Source of the DNA: Novosphingobium barchaimii LL02
GTDB lineage: Bacteria; Pseudomonadota; Alphaproteobacteria; Sphingomonadales; Sphingomonadaceae
Assembly: GCF_001046635.1 (NCBI RefSeq)
Contig: NZ_KQ130459.1
Coordinates: forward strand, 62,001-126,000
Reading direction: 5' to 3'
DNA: 64,000 bases
A program made the translations under genes and the position numbers. Each line of letters begins with the position of its first letter. Positions within the stretch are counted from its first letter, which is position 1. The notes beneath the pieces are model-generated. The model ran no database searches. It was not told the origin of the DNA and saw only the letters and a program-made list of their open reading frames with translations. Positions 53,444 to 62,441 of the stretch are shown here, piece after piece.

Positions 53444-54167
53444 ATCTTGTCTTCCGCGGTGCGACCCGAGAAGGCTCCGCGCCGTGGCGTCAGCGGGTGC
53501 AGAGGGAGGAGAGTGCACCCGCTTCGCCGTCCGGCCCCGCACAGGGGGCTTCAGCGCTTGAACGCATCAATACATGTAAACGATATCATCTGCAAGTTGT
53601 ACTAAAGGACAACAGTTCCCGCACCGGGACGCAAGAGCAGCGCATATAGAAGCCGCCCGCCGTCCATCCGGCGCCGAGGTGTGCTGCGAACAAAAGGTCG
53701 AATCCTTGGTGAAGATCTTGCTCCCGTCGTGCCGTGGCTGGCAGGCGGCCCGCGTATGACGGTTTCTTTGCGCAAGGTGCCCCGCCATTTGATCGCGAGC
53801 GCACGCAGGCACTTGCCGCTTGCGCCGCGCCGCAAATCGCCGAAGCTGGACGTACAAGGCGCGGTGAGGCTGAATTTGTAGTCTTGCCCGGCCGGAAGTA
53901 TCCGTACACGAGCAGTTCCAGATGCATGGAAGATAACCATGTCAGTTAAACAAGAAAAATCAGGGAAGTAGTGCAGGCTGGCTGCGGTGGCGCACAGGAC
54001 CATCGCAGCGCGGGATTGCAGGTGCCGCCGGGCTTTGCCGGCGCCTTGCATGAAGGCCGGGCATCGATCCGGGCGATCCAGCCGGGATGAGGATATCCAG
54101 AATCTGAAGGGCGGTGGAAACGCGCGCATCCATTGCGGTGCGCCTCCAACGATGGGGGGTTATTGTG
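53444..54167. other. Upstream region of the TonB-dependent receptor gene
   Basis: About 720 bases without a supported gene. ATGTAAACGATATCAT at 53574-53589 contains the same ATGTAAACG half as the LacI operator and lies in an AT-rich stretch. The long remaining leader to the receptor ATG (about 580 bases) shows no clear structure to me; GC-rich open frames in it look random. Confidence 0.45.
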
Positions 54168-56600
54168 ATGACGAGAACTCGACTGATGAAATCCACGGGT
54201 GTCTCCGTCCTGGCGCTGCTTGCCGCGACGTGCCCTGCCCATGCCTGGGCGGACGAGGCTGCAGCATCGGGCGAAGCTGAAGCTGCAGATGCGGCGGCCG
54301 ACGGTGCTGGCGGCTCAGGCGGCGGCCTTCAGGAGATCGTCGTTTCCGCCGAACGCACCAACGTCACCCTTCAGAAGGCATCCCTTTCGGTTTCCGCCGT
54401 CACCGACGACACGCTCAAGAAAGCGAACATCACCGAGATCACCGGCCTCAACGGCAGCGTGCCGGGTCTGGTCATCGCCAAGAGCGGCGGCGGTGAGCGC
54501 AACATTTCCATTCGCGGCATCGGTACGGCAACGCCCGAGAACCCGAATACCCAGCCCGGTGTCTCGTTCCACATCGACGGCGTCTACATCTTCAACTCGA
54601 TCGCCGCCAACGCCGCCTTCATCGACGTGTCGCAAGTGGAAGTCCTGCGCGGTCCCCAGGGTACGATGTACGGCCAGGGTTCGACCGGTGGCACCATCAA
54701 CGTCGTCTCCAAGCAGCCCGAACCGGGCGTGCTGACAGGCTCCGCCAATGTCGGTTACGGCAACTACAACCTGCTCAAGGCCGATGCCGCGCTCAATGTT
54801 CCTATCGGCGAGACGATCGCGGTGCGCGGTGCCGTCCAGCGCTACCGCCACGATGGTTATGCCAAGGCGACATCCGTGGCGGGCGACTCCGGCTACGAAC
54901 TCGACAACGCCAACGACTGGGGCGGCAAGCTGGCGGTCAAGTGGCAGCCCAGCGACCGGGTTTCGGTGCTGCTAAGTACAATCCAGTACAAGGGCGACGC
55001 GAATGCCACGGCGCAGAAGAACATTCTCGACCCCGATCCCGATCCGCGCAGGCTTACGCAGGATTATCCGGGCAAGACCTATATCCGCACACAGCTATAT
55101 TACGGCGTGGTCAAGTTCGACATGGGCGCGGTGACGTTCAACTCCATCACCAGCTACCAGAAGCTGCACAGCAAGTTGTCGTGGGACAGCGACGGGCTGA
55201 ACACCGACCTGTTCTATGCCCTGACCGAAGGCATCCAGGCCGGAACCGGCGTGCGGTACGATCATACCGCGCTGTGGGAACAGAACACGACGTCGTGGAC
55301 CCAGGAATACAACCTGGCGTCAAGCAACGACGGGCCATTCCGCTGGATCGTCGGCGCAGTGTACCTGCATTCGAAGAACCAGAGCTACATCAACGAGTAC
55401 CGCTCCGGGATGGGTGACGGGCTTGACGCGCCGCTGCCGGACAACGCTGCGTACAACGATCCGCTGGTCTCCAGACTGACCTATGCCGAACTCTCGTCGA
55501 TCACCCGCGAGGCTTACGCCGGATACGCGCAGGGCAGCTACGAACTGACCGACAAGCTGACCGTCACGGCCGGCATCCGCTACAACCACGACAAGTATTC
55601 GGGCGTAAGCGACAGCCTTTCGGGCGGTTCGACCAGCAGCACCTCGGGCGCGTTTCTTCAGCCCACGCCCGGCGCCGGCACCACCACCCAGCGCATGACC
55701 GGCAAGTTCGCGCTGGACTATGATCTGACGCCGGAAAACATGGTCTACGCCAGCTTCACACGCGGCTTCAAACCGGGCGGCATCAACAGCTCGGCAGCGC
55801 AGGGCAACAGCTCGTTCACGATCTTCGGGTTCGAGAACGGCACCAAGCCGACCTTCAAGCCGGAAACCCTGGACTCGATCGAGGTCGGCTCAAAGAACCG
55901 CTTCTTGAACAACACGTTGCAGATCAACGCTTCGGCATTCTATTATTTCTACAAGGACCTGCAGTTCCTCGAAGACGATGCGATCCTCTATTCCGAAGGA
56001 ATCAGCAACGGACCAAAGGCCGAAGTCTACGGCGCCGAGCTTGAGATGGACTGGAAGGCCACCTCGCACTTGCGCTTCGAAGGGTCGCTGTCATTGCTCC
56101 ACAGCAAGTTCACCGGGGATTACCTGGCGCTCGACCCGACGGCGGCGGACGCGGCCCAGGCAGCGGCCGGGTATGCCGGCAACCTGTTCTACACCAACTT
56201 CTTCGGAGCCTCACTGGCACGCGAAGGCGCGCGGGTGAACATCAAGGGGAATAAACTTCCGCAGATGCCGACCGTGCAGGGTTCGGCGGCGGTTTCGTGG
56301 ACCGGGCAGGTCGGCCCGGGCGAATTCACGGCCCGCGCGCAGTACATCTATCGCGGCAAGTTCAATTCGCGCGCTTTCGCCGTTCCGGTGCAGGACGATA
56401 CGCCGGACTACTCGCAAGTGAACCTCTTTGCGAGCTACGCGCTTGGCGATAGCGGCCTCAGCGTCTCGGCGACGGTGACGAACCTGTTCAACAAGGACGG
56501 CGTCAATTCACGCTTCACGGATCCTTATGGCAGCGGGCAGGTGTCCGACACCTACATCCCGCCGCGCCAGGCGATCTTCTCGGTCGGCTACGCTTTCTGA
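54168..56600 (+). CDS. TonB-dependent outer-membrane receptor
   Basis: 810 residues. Signal peptide (STGVSVLALLAATCPAHAWA), a TonB-box-like IVVSAERTNVTLQK, plug domain (ISIRGIG, VSFHIDGVYIFN, VEVLRGPQGTMYGQGSTGGTINVVSKQP) and a 22-strand barrel ending in AIFSVGYAF. GPQGTMYG-type plugs are of the sphingomonad receptor class used for carbohydrates and aromatic compounds. No SusD partner. Placement behind the sugar operon and a shared operator half suggest uptake of the glycoside used by that operon. MKSTGVSV at 54186 is an alternative start. Confidence 0.94.
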   Translation: MTRTRLMKSTGVSVLALLAATCPAHAWADEAAASGEAEAADAAADGAGGSGGGLQEIVVSAERTNVTLQKASLSVSAVTDDTLKKANITEITGLNGSVPGLVIAKSGGGERNISIRGIGTATPENPNTQPGVSFHIDGVYIFNSIAANAAFIDVSQVEVLRGPQGTMYGQGSTGGTINVVSKQPEPGVLTGSANVGYGNYNLLKADAALNVPIGETIAVRGAVQRYRHDGYAKATSVAGDSGYELDNANDWGGKLAVKWQPSDRVSVLLSTIQYKGDANATAQKNILDPDPDPRRLTQDYPGKTYIRTQLYYGVVKFDMGAVTFNSITSYQKLHSKLSWDSDGLNTDLFYALTEGIQAGTGVRYDHTALWEQNTTSWTQEYNLASSNDGPFRWIVGAVYLHSKNQSYINEYRSGMGDGLDAPLPDNAAYNDPLVSRLTYAELSSITREAYAGYAQGSYELTDKLTVTAGIRYNHDKYSGVSDSLSGGSTSSTSGAFLQPTPGAGTTTQRMTGKFALDYDLTPENMVYASFTRGFKPGGINSSAAQGNSSFTIFGFENGTKPTFKPETLDSIEVGSKNRFLNNTLQINASAFYYFYKDLQFLEDDAILYSEGISNGPKAEVYGAELEMDWKATSHLRFEGSLSLLHSKFTGDYLALDPTAADAAQAAAGYAGNLFYTNFFGASLAREGARVNIKGNKLPQMPTVQGSAAVSWTGQVGPGEFTARAQYIYRGKFNSRAFAVPVQDDTPDYSQVNLFASYALGDSGLSVSATVTNLFNKDGVNSRFTDPYGSGQVSDTYIPPRQAIFSVGYAF

Positions 56601-56622
56601 ACCGAACGCGAGAACTGTCGAG

Positions 56623-56660
56623 GAAAGGGCCGTCGCCGCAAGGTGGCGGCCCTTTCGTAT
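56623..56660. terminator. Bidirectional terminator between the receptor and araC genes
   Basis: GAAAGGGCCG (56623-56632) pairs with CGGCCCTTTC (56647-56656) with a further partial inner stem; GTATTT follows. Serves convergent genes. Confidence 0.75.
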
Positions 56661-56681
56661 TTGTGAAAAGGCCGCAAGGAT

Positions 56682-57578
56682 TCAGATCGAGCCGAGCGCT
56701 TCGTCCGGGACGCCGCTCATTCGCGCCGCATCGCGCGAAGGCGGGGCACCGAACTGCCGGGCATATTCGCGGCTGAACTGTGAGGCGCTCTCATAGCCCA
56801 CGGCAAAGGCGGTGCGGGCGGCATCGTGGCTGGTCGCCAGCAGCCGGCGCGCGGCCTGAAGGCGCAGCGTCTTCTGGTATTGCAGCGGGCTCATGCCGGT
56901 GATGGCCTTGAAGTGGCGGTGAAACGAGGGGACGCTCATGCCAGCGATCCCGGCAAGGTCGCCGATGGGAAGCGGCTGGTCGAACTGGCGCCGGATACGC
57001 TCTATCGCCCGTCGGATGCGCGACAGGCGGCTGTCCTCGCGGCCCACCTGCCGCAGCATCGGCCCGTGGTTGCCCTGAAGCAGCCGGTACAGCACTTCCC
57101 GTTCGCGCGCCGGGCCAAGAATCGGGATGTCTGCCGGGGTGTCGAGCAGGGCAAGTAGCTGGTCCCAGGCGTCCAGCAGTTCGCGGGTCACCGGCGCCAC
57201 GCCGAAGCCAGCGGCCGGAGGCGTTGGCGGCGCCGAGGGCAGCTGGGCCAGCAGGTCGGACAGCACCGCGCGGTCCAGCGCGAGGCTGGTGACGACATAG
57301 GGCTGCGCTTCCGAGGCTTCCATCACGCAGCCGGTGGCAGGCAGTTCCAGCGACGTGACGAAACAGCTGGCGGCGTCATAACGCAGGACGCGGTTCCCGA
57401 TCATCACTTGCTTTGCGCCTTGCAGCACCAGGCAGATCATCGGTTCGTAAACCGTGCTCACCGGCGTGCTGCTCTGGCTGGAAACGCCCAGGCCCAGGCG
57501 GGGGACCGGCGTTTTGAGGCGCAGGCCATCGGTGTGGCGGCGGACCCGGGCGGCCATGCGTTCGAGCAATTCCTGCAT
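56682..57578 (-). CDS. AraC-family transcriptional regulator
   Basis: 298 residues. An AraC_N-type cupin domain comes first (MICLVLQGAKQVMIGNRVLRYDAASCF). The double helix-turn-helix is at the C-terminus (PLPIGDLAGIAGMSVPSFHRHFKAITGMSPLQYQKTLRLQ, AFAVGYESASQFSREYARQFG). MQELLERMAARVRRH is the common start of this subfamily; an ATG 34 codons earlier is possible. Divergent from an SDR gene, which it probably regulates. Confidence 0.9.
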   Translation of the reverse strand: MQELLERMAARVRRHTDGLRLKTPVPRLGLGVSSQSSTPVSTVYEPMICLVLQGAKQVMIGNRVLRYDAASCFVTSLELPATGCVMEASEAQPYVVTSLALDRAVLSDLLAQLPSAPPTPPAAGFGVAPVTRELLDAWDQLLALLDTPADIPILGPAREREVLYRLLQGNHGPMLRQVGREDSRLSRIRRAIERIRRQFDQPLPIGDLAGIAGMSVPSFHRHFKAITGMSPLQYQKTLRLQAARRLLATSHDAARTAFAVGYESASQFSREYARQFGAPPSRDAARMSGVPDEALGSI

Positions 57579-57738
57579 GGCGGCAAGATCGCACCGCGCC
57601 GCTCTCGTTTCAAGCGGGCTGATAGGATCGGGCAAGGCGTTGATACGATCGGGCACCGGGATCAGGCGCGCTCCGGCCATATGCTGGGCAGGGCCGCAAA
57701 GCCGCGCTCGGACATATATTGCCTATCAGGAGATGGAC

Positions 57739-58704
57739 ATGACCAGTACTTTTGGCGCTACCTCGACGACGGATGACGTGCTTGCCGGCATCGACCTTGG
57801 CGGCAAGCGCATACTCGTGACCGGCGCTTCCGCCGGGCTGGGGGTAGAGACTTGCCGCGTGCTCGCAGCGCACGGAGCAAACGTGGTGGGCGCTGCCCGC
57901 GATCTGGGCAAGGCCGCGCAGGCGACGGCGAGCGTACGCGAAGCGGCCGGGCGCGGCCGCGGCAGCTTCGATCTTGTCGAACTGGATCTTGCCTCGCTCG
58001 CCAGTGTGCGGGCCTGCGCGGATGGGCTGGTCACCGACGGTACGCCTTTCGACATCGTGATCGCCAATGCCGGGGTGATGGCGCCGCCGCTGGGCCGCAC
58101 CTCTGACGGTTTCGAAACCCAGTTCGGCACCAATCACCTCGGCCACTTCGTGCTGGTGAACCGCATTGCCGGATTGATCCGTGAGAACGGGCGGCTGGTG
58201 AACCTTTCGTCCGCCGGGCACCGCTTTGCCGACGTCGACCTCACCGACCCCAATTTCGAGCACACCGCCTACGATCCGTGGATCGGCTATGGTCGCTCCA
58301 AGACGGCGAACGTGTTGTTCGCGGTGGAGTTCGACCGGCGCCACCGGGATCGCGGCGTGCGCGCGGCGGCGGTCCATCCAGGCGGCATCCGCACCGAACT
58401 GAGCCGGCATATGTCCGAGGCCGACGAGGAAGCGTTGATCGCCTCCCTCAACGCGACCCAGGCGGCCGCCGGGCTGCCGCCGTTCGCCTACAAGTCCATA
58501 CCCCAGGGCGCGGCGACGTCGGTATGGGCGGCCGTGGTTGCCGACGCCGAAGCCATCGGCGGACGCTATTGCGAGGATTGCCACGTCGCCGAACTCCAGG
58601 ACAGCGAAGGCATTCGTGCCGGCGTGCGGCCCTATGCGCTGGACGCGGACCGCGCGCAGGCCCTCTGGACCAAGAGCGAGGAACTGGTTTCCGAACGGTT
58701 CTGA
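57739..58704 (+). CDS. Short-chain dehydrogenase/reductase (retinol-dehydrogenase-like)
   Basis: 321 residues. Cofactor motif VTGASAGLGVETCRVLA with AARD after strand beta-2, ANAGVM, catalytic Ser in VNLSSAGH, and Tyr/Lys in YGRSKTAN. The longer C-terminus (about 90 residues after the active site, with GPR-like PQGAATSVWAAV and GGRYCEDC) is typical of WWOX/retinol-dehydrogenase-like bacterial SDRs. AGGAG six bases before this ATG decides against the ATG two codons upstream. Divergent from araC. Confidence 0.92.
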   Translation: MTSTFGATSTTDDVLAGIDLGGKRILVTGASAGLGVETCRVLAAHGANVVGAARDLGKAAQATASVREAAGRGRGSFDLVELDLASLASVRACADGLVTDGTPFDIVIANAGVMAPPLGRTSDGFETQFGTNHLGHFVLVNRIAGLIRENGRLVNLSSAGHRFADVDLTDPNFEHTAYDPWIGYGRSKTANVLFAVEFDRRHRDRGVRAAAVHPGGIRTELSRHMSEADEEALIASLNATQAAAGLPPFAYKSIPQGAATSVWAAVVADAEAIGGRYCEDCHVAELQDSEGIRAGVRPYALDADRAQALWTKSEELVSERF

Positions 58705-58709
58705 TGCGG

Positions 58710-58741
58710 CGAAGGGCGGGATTTTCGCATCCCGCCCTTCG
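58710..58741. terminator. Bidirectional terminator after the SDR gene
   Basis: CGAAGGGCGGGA (58710-58721) and TCCCGCCCTTCG (58730-58741) are perfectly complementary with an 8-base loop, then TTCGATTTC. Lies between convergent genes. Confidence 0.8.
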
Positions 58742-58769
58742 TTCGATTTCAGCCCGGTGCGCGGGGCAG

Positions 58770-58937
58770 TCAGTTGACGTGGAGCTTGTGCCGGCGCCAG
58801 GCATGATCGGCGACAAGGCCCATGGCGGCCATCGCGCCGCCGGTCAGACCCGCCGTGCCCAAGGCGACGATCACCGGCTGCGCAAACCCCGCAATAGCGC
58901 GGGCGCGTTCGTTGAAGGGTTCGATAAGGCGGCTCAT
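58770..58937 (-). CDS. Small membrane protein, unknown function (55 residues)
   Basis: ATG at 58937 has AGGAG with a seven-base gap, an excellent site. The protein begins MSRLIEPFNERARAIAG, has one hydrophobic helix (AQPVIVALGTAGLTGGAMAA) and a basic, histidine-containing tail (DHAWRRHKLHVN). Its stop lies 29 bases from the terminator shared with the SDR gene. Codon choice is GC-rich like its neighbours. I do not recognise a family; a small inner-membrane protein is the only inference. Confidence 0.65.
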   Translation of the reverse strand: MSRLIEPFNERARAIAGFAQPVIVALGTAGLTGGAMAAMGLVADHAWRRHKLHVN

Positions 58938-59257
58938 GTCTTTGCTCCTGCGCAGTGGTCCGGTGTCTCGGCCCTCAAGCTGCGCCGTGAGTTCTCGATA
59001 GGCGCATTCGCATGTCCAGATAACTGGGATAAAGTTGCAGGATTCGTTCGAATAACCGGAACAAGGGCCTCGCAGGTACTGTGTTGAACGGGGGATTCGG
59101 CACCGAGATCATCGGTCCAGACACGTTGCATCTTGCACTTCGGCACTGTGTTCGACGACACTCGCGATATCCGCGAAATGCGCCGGAACCAGGTCAAGGG
59201 GGACAGTCCTTGCCAGGATTCGGTGCTATCAAAAGCGGGGCTGTTCAGGGGTATGGT
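58938..59257. other. Divergent region between the small membrane protein and the PfkB gene
   Basis: 320 bases, no gene seen. It should contain both promoters. The central part (59010-59060) is AT-richer. The PfkB gene has a weak AGGGG site close to its ATG. Confidence 0.4.
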
Positions 59258-60175
59258 ATGAGCGTCAGCGTCTTCGGTTCCCTCAATCTCGACATCGCCC
59301 TGCGCCTGCCGGTCCGCGCGGCCTGGGGGCAGACCCTGCTGGTGGACGAGGGTGAGCAGGCGGTGGGCGGCAAGGGCCTCAACCAGGCGGTAGCGGCCGC
59401 GCGGTTCGGTTCGGTCACGCACATGGCGGGCGCGGTCGGCGGCGATGCGGCTGGCGTGATGCTGCGCGAGGCGCTGGAGGCCGAGGGTGTCGATACCGCG
59501 CATGTCGAAGTGCTCGAAGGCCGCGGCAGCGGGCGGGCGACGATCCTGATCGAGCCGGGCGGCGACAACATGATCGCGGTGGAGGCGGCCGCCAATCTCT
59601 CTGCGCGCGCGGCGGCGGCGATGGGAGTGATCGATGCGGCAACGCGGGTGCTGCTGGTCCAGCTCGAAACCGATATCGACGAAATCGCCGCGCTGCTGGC
59701 CAGCGAGGCGGCGGGGCCGACACGCAAGATCCTCAACGCCGCCCCGGCCATCCTGCCGGGTTCGCGGCTGTTCGACCTGTGCGACATGCTGATCTTCAAC
59801 CAGACCGAATTTGCCGATTACCTCGGCCTCGACCGCGAGCCTGAGGGGCTGGACGACCTTCTCGTCTCGCGCCGATTGCTGACCCGGCCCGATCAGGCGG
59901 TGGTAGTGACGCTGGGCGCGGCAGGATCGGCTGCGGTCTGGGCTGACCGGGCGATTTTCGCCCCTGCCATCCGCGCAGAAACGGTGGTGGACACCAGCGG
60001 CGCGGGAGACTGCTTCTGCGGCGTGGTGGCGGCGTGTGTCGATCAGGGCATCGGGCTGGAGGATGCCTTGCGGCTGGGCAATGCGGCGGCGTCGATCTCG
60101 GTCGGGCGGCGGGGGGCGGCACCTTCCATGCCGCGCCGGGCAGAGGTGGACGCGCTGGTCGCCGCGCTGGCCTGA
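59258..60175 (+). CDS. PfkB-family carbohydrate/nucleoside kinase (ribokinase-like)
   Basis: 305 residues. N-terminal SVFGSLNLDIALRLP and the glycine pair GGKGLNQAVAAARFG (PfkB signature 1 region), C-terminal anion-hole motif VVDTSGAGDCFCGVVAA with the catalytic Asp of GAGD. A ribokinase-type substrate pocket (N-L-D near the start, GGKG-N) suggests ribose or a nucleoside/deoxysugar. Next gene follows after 89 bases on the same strand. Placement by an amidohydrolase and hydrolase suggests nucleoside salvage, but this is inference. Confidence 0.9.
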   Translation: MSVSVFGSLNLDIALRLPVRAAWGQTLLVDEGEQAVGGKGLNQAVAAARFGSVTHMAGAVGGDAAGVMLREALEAEGVDTAHVEVLEGRGSGRATILIEPGGDNMIAVEAAANLSARAAAAMGVIDAATRVLLVQLETDIDEIAALLASEAAGPTRKILNAAPAILPGSRLFDLCDMLIFNQTEFADYLGLDREPEGLDDLLVSRRLLTRPDQAVVVTLGAAGSAAVWADRAIFAPAIRAETVVDTSGAGDCFCGVVAACVDQGIGLEDALRLGNAAASISVGRRGAAPSMPRRAEVDALVAALA

Positions 60176-60264
60176 CGGGCGAAGGAATACGGCGCTCACA
60201 CGCAAGATCGCAGCGGACGGCGCGGTAGAATGCGGCCCCATCAGGCAGGAAACAGGAGGCATTG

Positions 60265-61116
60265 ATGGACGTCGTGGCTGAACACAGGGTCGAAGCGGGG
60301 ACCGGCTATCGGCTAATCACGGTGGAGAAGCTCAACCCCACGATCGGCGCCTATGTGAGCGGCGTCGACCTGACCCAGCCATTCGGCGAGGACGTGGCCG
60401 ACGAACTGCGCCGCGCGCTGGCGGAAAACCTGGCGATCTTCCTGCGTGACCAGCCGATTGATTTCGCGGCGCACCGCCGCCTCGCCGCCGTGTTCGGAGA
60501 GGCGCATGTCGCCCCCAGCACCAAGCCGTGGCGGGTGCCCGGCTTCGACGAAATCACCAGGATGCACGCGGACGAGAACTCCACTTACGTTGCGGGCGAG
60601 GACTGGCATTCGGACATGAGCGCCGACCCCGAGCCGCCGATGGGTTCGCTGCTCTACCTCCACACGATCCCGCCGCTGGGCGGCGACACCGTGTTCGCCA
60701 GCATGTATGCGGCGTGGGATGCGCTGTCAGACCGGATGAAGGCGCAGCTTGAAGGGCTGAGCGCGGTCCACGATGCGGTTAAGGCGTTCGGCGGACTCGT
60801 GCCCAAGGGCCAGGCATTGCCGTGCACTTCGCATCCGGTCGTGCGTATCCATCCGGTGACGGGGCGCAAGGCGCTTTACGTCAATCGCGGCTATACCACG
60901 CGGATCGAAGGCATTTCCGAACGGGAGAGCGAGGCTCTGCTCGGCTTCCTGTTCGAGCACGTGCAAAGCCCAATGTTCCAGTGCCGCTTCACCTGGAGCC
61001 CGCACGCAATCGCCATCTGGGACAACCGCTGCGGCCAGCACATGGCGATCTGGGACTATTTCCCGCAGGTACGCTCGGGCTACCGCATCCAGGTCAAGGG
61101 CGAGAAGCCGGTTTGA
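60265..61116 (+). CDS. TauD/TfdA-family 2-oxoglutarate dioxygenase
   Basis: 283 residues. Iron ligands H115 and D117 in EDWHSDMSAD and H259 in CGQHMAIWDYFPQ; the 2OG-binding Arg follows at about 272 (QVRSGYRIQVKG). Thr in GGDTVFASMYAAWDALS is also conserved. Family members oxidise taurine, alkylsulfates or 2,4-D. AGGAGG at 60254-60259 supports the ATG; a TTG one codon earlier is possible. Follows the PfkB gene. Confidence 0.92.
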   Translation: MDVVAEHRVEAGTGYRLITVEKLNPTIGAYVSGVDLTQPFGEDVADELRRALAENLAIFLRDQPIDFAAHRRLAAVFGEAHVAPSTKPWRVPGFDEITRMHADENSTYVAGEDWHSDMSADPEPPMGSLLYLHTIPPLGGDTVFASMYAAWDALSDRMKAQLEGLSAVHDAVKAFGGLVPKGQALPCTSHPVVRIHPVTGRKALYVNRGYTTRIEGISERESEALLGFLFEHVQSPMFQCRFTWSPHAIAIWDNRCGQHMAIWDYFPQVRSGYRIQVKGEKPV

Positions 61117-61126
61117 ATGCTCCGTC

Positions 61127-61149
61127 GTCCCGGACGCAGGGTCCGGGAC
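61127..61149. terminator. Hairpin between convergent dioxygenase and MFS genes
   Basis: GTCCCGGAC (61127-61135) and GTCCGGGAC (61141-61149), perfect 9-bp stem with loop GCAGG. No T tract. Confidence 0.55.
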
Positions 61150-61153
61150 GCTA

Positions 61154-62398
61154 TCAGCTTTCGGCCACCAGCGTTCCCTGAAACCGCGCCTTTGCGGCAG
61201 GCTTGCGCAGCACCGCCACCACGCAGAACAGCACCGCGCTAAGCGCCGCCAGCCCGAAGAATACGCCCGAGAAGCTCCCCGTCTGATCCTTGATCGCCCC
61301 GCCCAGCGCCGGGCCCAGCGCGGCGGAAGTCGAGACCGCCATCATGATCGAGTACAGTTCAAGCGAGGCTTTCTGGCCGAAATATTCCTGCAGCAGCATC
61401 ACCGTGCTGACGTAGCTGAATCCCAGTCCACCGCCGAAGGCGATCATCCACAGGATCAGCACCAGCGGACCGTCGGCCACCGCCAGCAGCGCGGCTGAGA
61501 AGCCCAGGCATCCCAGCGAGAACATCGTCAGCGCGCGCGGGCTGGTCTTTTCTCCCGCCACGCCCGCCAGCGCAGAGCCGATCGCGCAGACCAGCGCCGA
61601 AAGGCTGATCATCTGCGAAGCGCGGCCTTCGCCGATGCCGTGTTCCAGCAGATGCTGGTAGGCGAAACTGTGCGTGGTGGTATTGATGGCGAGGCAGGCG
61701 GTATAAGCGAAAACGATCACCCAGAACTGCACCGTGCCCAGCGCCGCGCGCACGGTCCACGCGGCCGGGCCGTCGACCGCCTGGGTGTGCTGTTCGGGGC
61801 CGGGCAGGCGCAGTCGGCTGGCGGCGATGGTGCTGAAGCCGCCGATCACCACGGCTGCCACCGCGAACAGCAGCCAGTAGCTGCGCCAGCCCATGCCGCC
61901 GCTTTGCAGACCGTAGTACATCATCGGCCCGGCCACCGCGCCAAGATTGCCGATGGTGAAGTACAGCCCCAGCACCGTCGAGCGGCGGCGGAATGTGCTG
62001 GACAGGACATGGACCGCAGGCACCGTGCCGCAAAAGCAGTAGCCCACGCCCAGCAGCGTCGTGCCCAGGTAATAGGTCATCACCCCGGTCGAGGCGTAAA
62101 GCAGCCCAAACCCGGCAAAGAGGATCACCGTACCCGTCAGCAGCGTGCGCCCCACGCCCAGCTTGCGGATCGTCCAGGCCGGCGCCAGGCTGATGATCCC
62201 GCAGGCGGTGCCCAGCAGGGTGAAGCCGAAGCCCGCCTGCGCCCACGACATGCCGAATTCCTGCACCATCGAGGGGATCACCATCCCCAGCGAGTTGAAG
62301 GTGCCCGCCGAAAGCAGAAAGTACATCAGGCACAGTGCCTGCAGCACGATGTAGACGAGCAGCCGGGTGTTCATCGGGGCTTTCAAGGGCATGGTCAT
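61154..62398 (-). CDS. MFS transporter (oxalate/formate-antiporter-like)
   Basis: 414 residues from MTMPLKAPMNTR, with about twelve hydrophobic helices. FNSLGMVIPSMVQEFGMSWAQAGFGFTLLG and LGVGYCFCGTVPAVHVLSSTFRRRSTVLGLYFTIGNLGAV resemble OFA/monocarboxylate-type MFS proteins. The frame runs further upstream but into low-complexity sequence. It follows the amidohydrolase gene by 43 bases on the same strand, so it probably transports that pathway's substrate or product. Confidence 0.88.
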   Translation of the reverse strand: MTMPLKAPMNTRLLVYIVLQALCLMYFLLSAGTFNSLGMVIPSMVQEFGMSWAQAGFGFTLLGTACGIISLAPAWTIRKLGVGRTLLTGTVILFAGFGLLYASTGVMTYYLGTTLLGVGYCFCGTVPAVHVLSSTFRRRSTVLGLYFTIGNLGAVAGPMMYYGLQSGGMGWRSYWLLFAVAAVVIGGFSTIAASRLRLPGPEQHTQAVDGPAAWTVRAALGTVQFWVIVFAYTACLAINTTTHSFAYQHLLEHGIGEGRASQMISLSALVCAIGSALAGVAGEKTSPRALTMFSLGCLGFSAALLAVADGPLVLILWMIAFGGGLGFSYVSTVMLLQEYFGQKASLELYSIMMAVSTSAALGPALGGAIKDQTGSFSGVFFGLAALSAVLFCVVAVLRKPAAKARFQGTLVAES

Positions 62399-62441
62399 GG
62401 CGTGATCCCCAGCGGGATTGAAGAGGAACTGGCGGCCGTGC

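Noticed and set aside
53567-54129. Open frames on both strands upstream of the TonB receptor
   Set aside because: Several overlapping frames of similar length, none with a start site or family likeness; probably non-coding GC-rich sequence.
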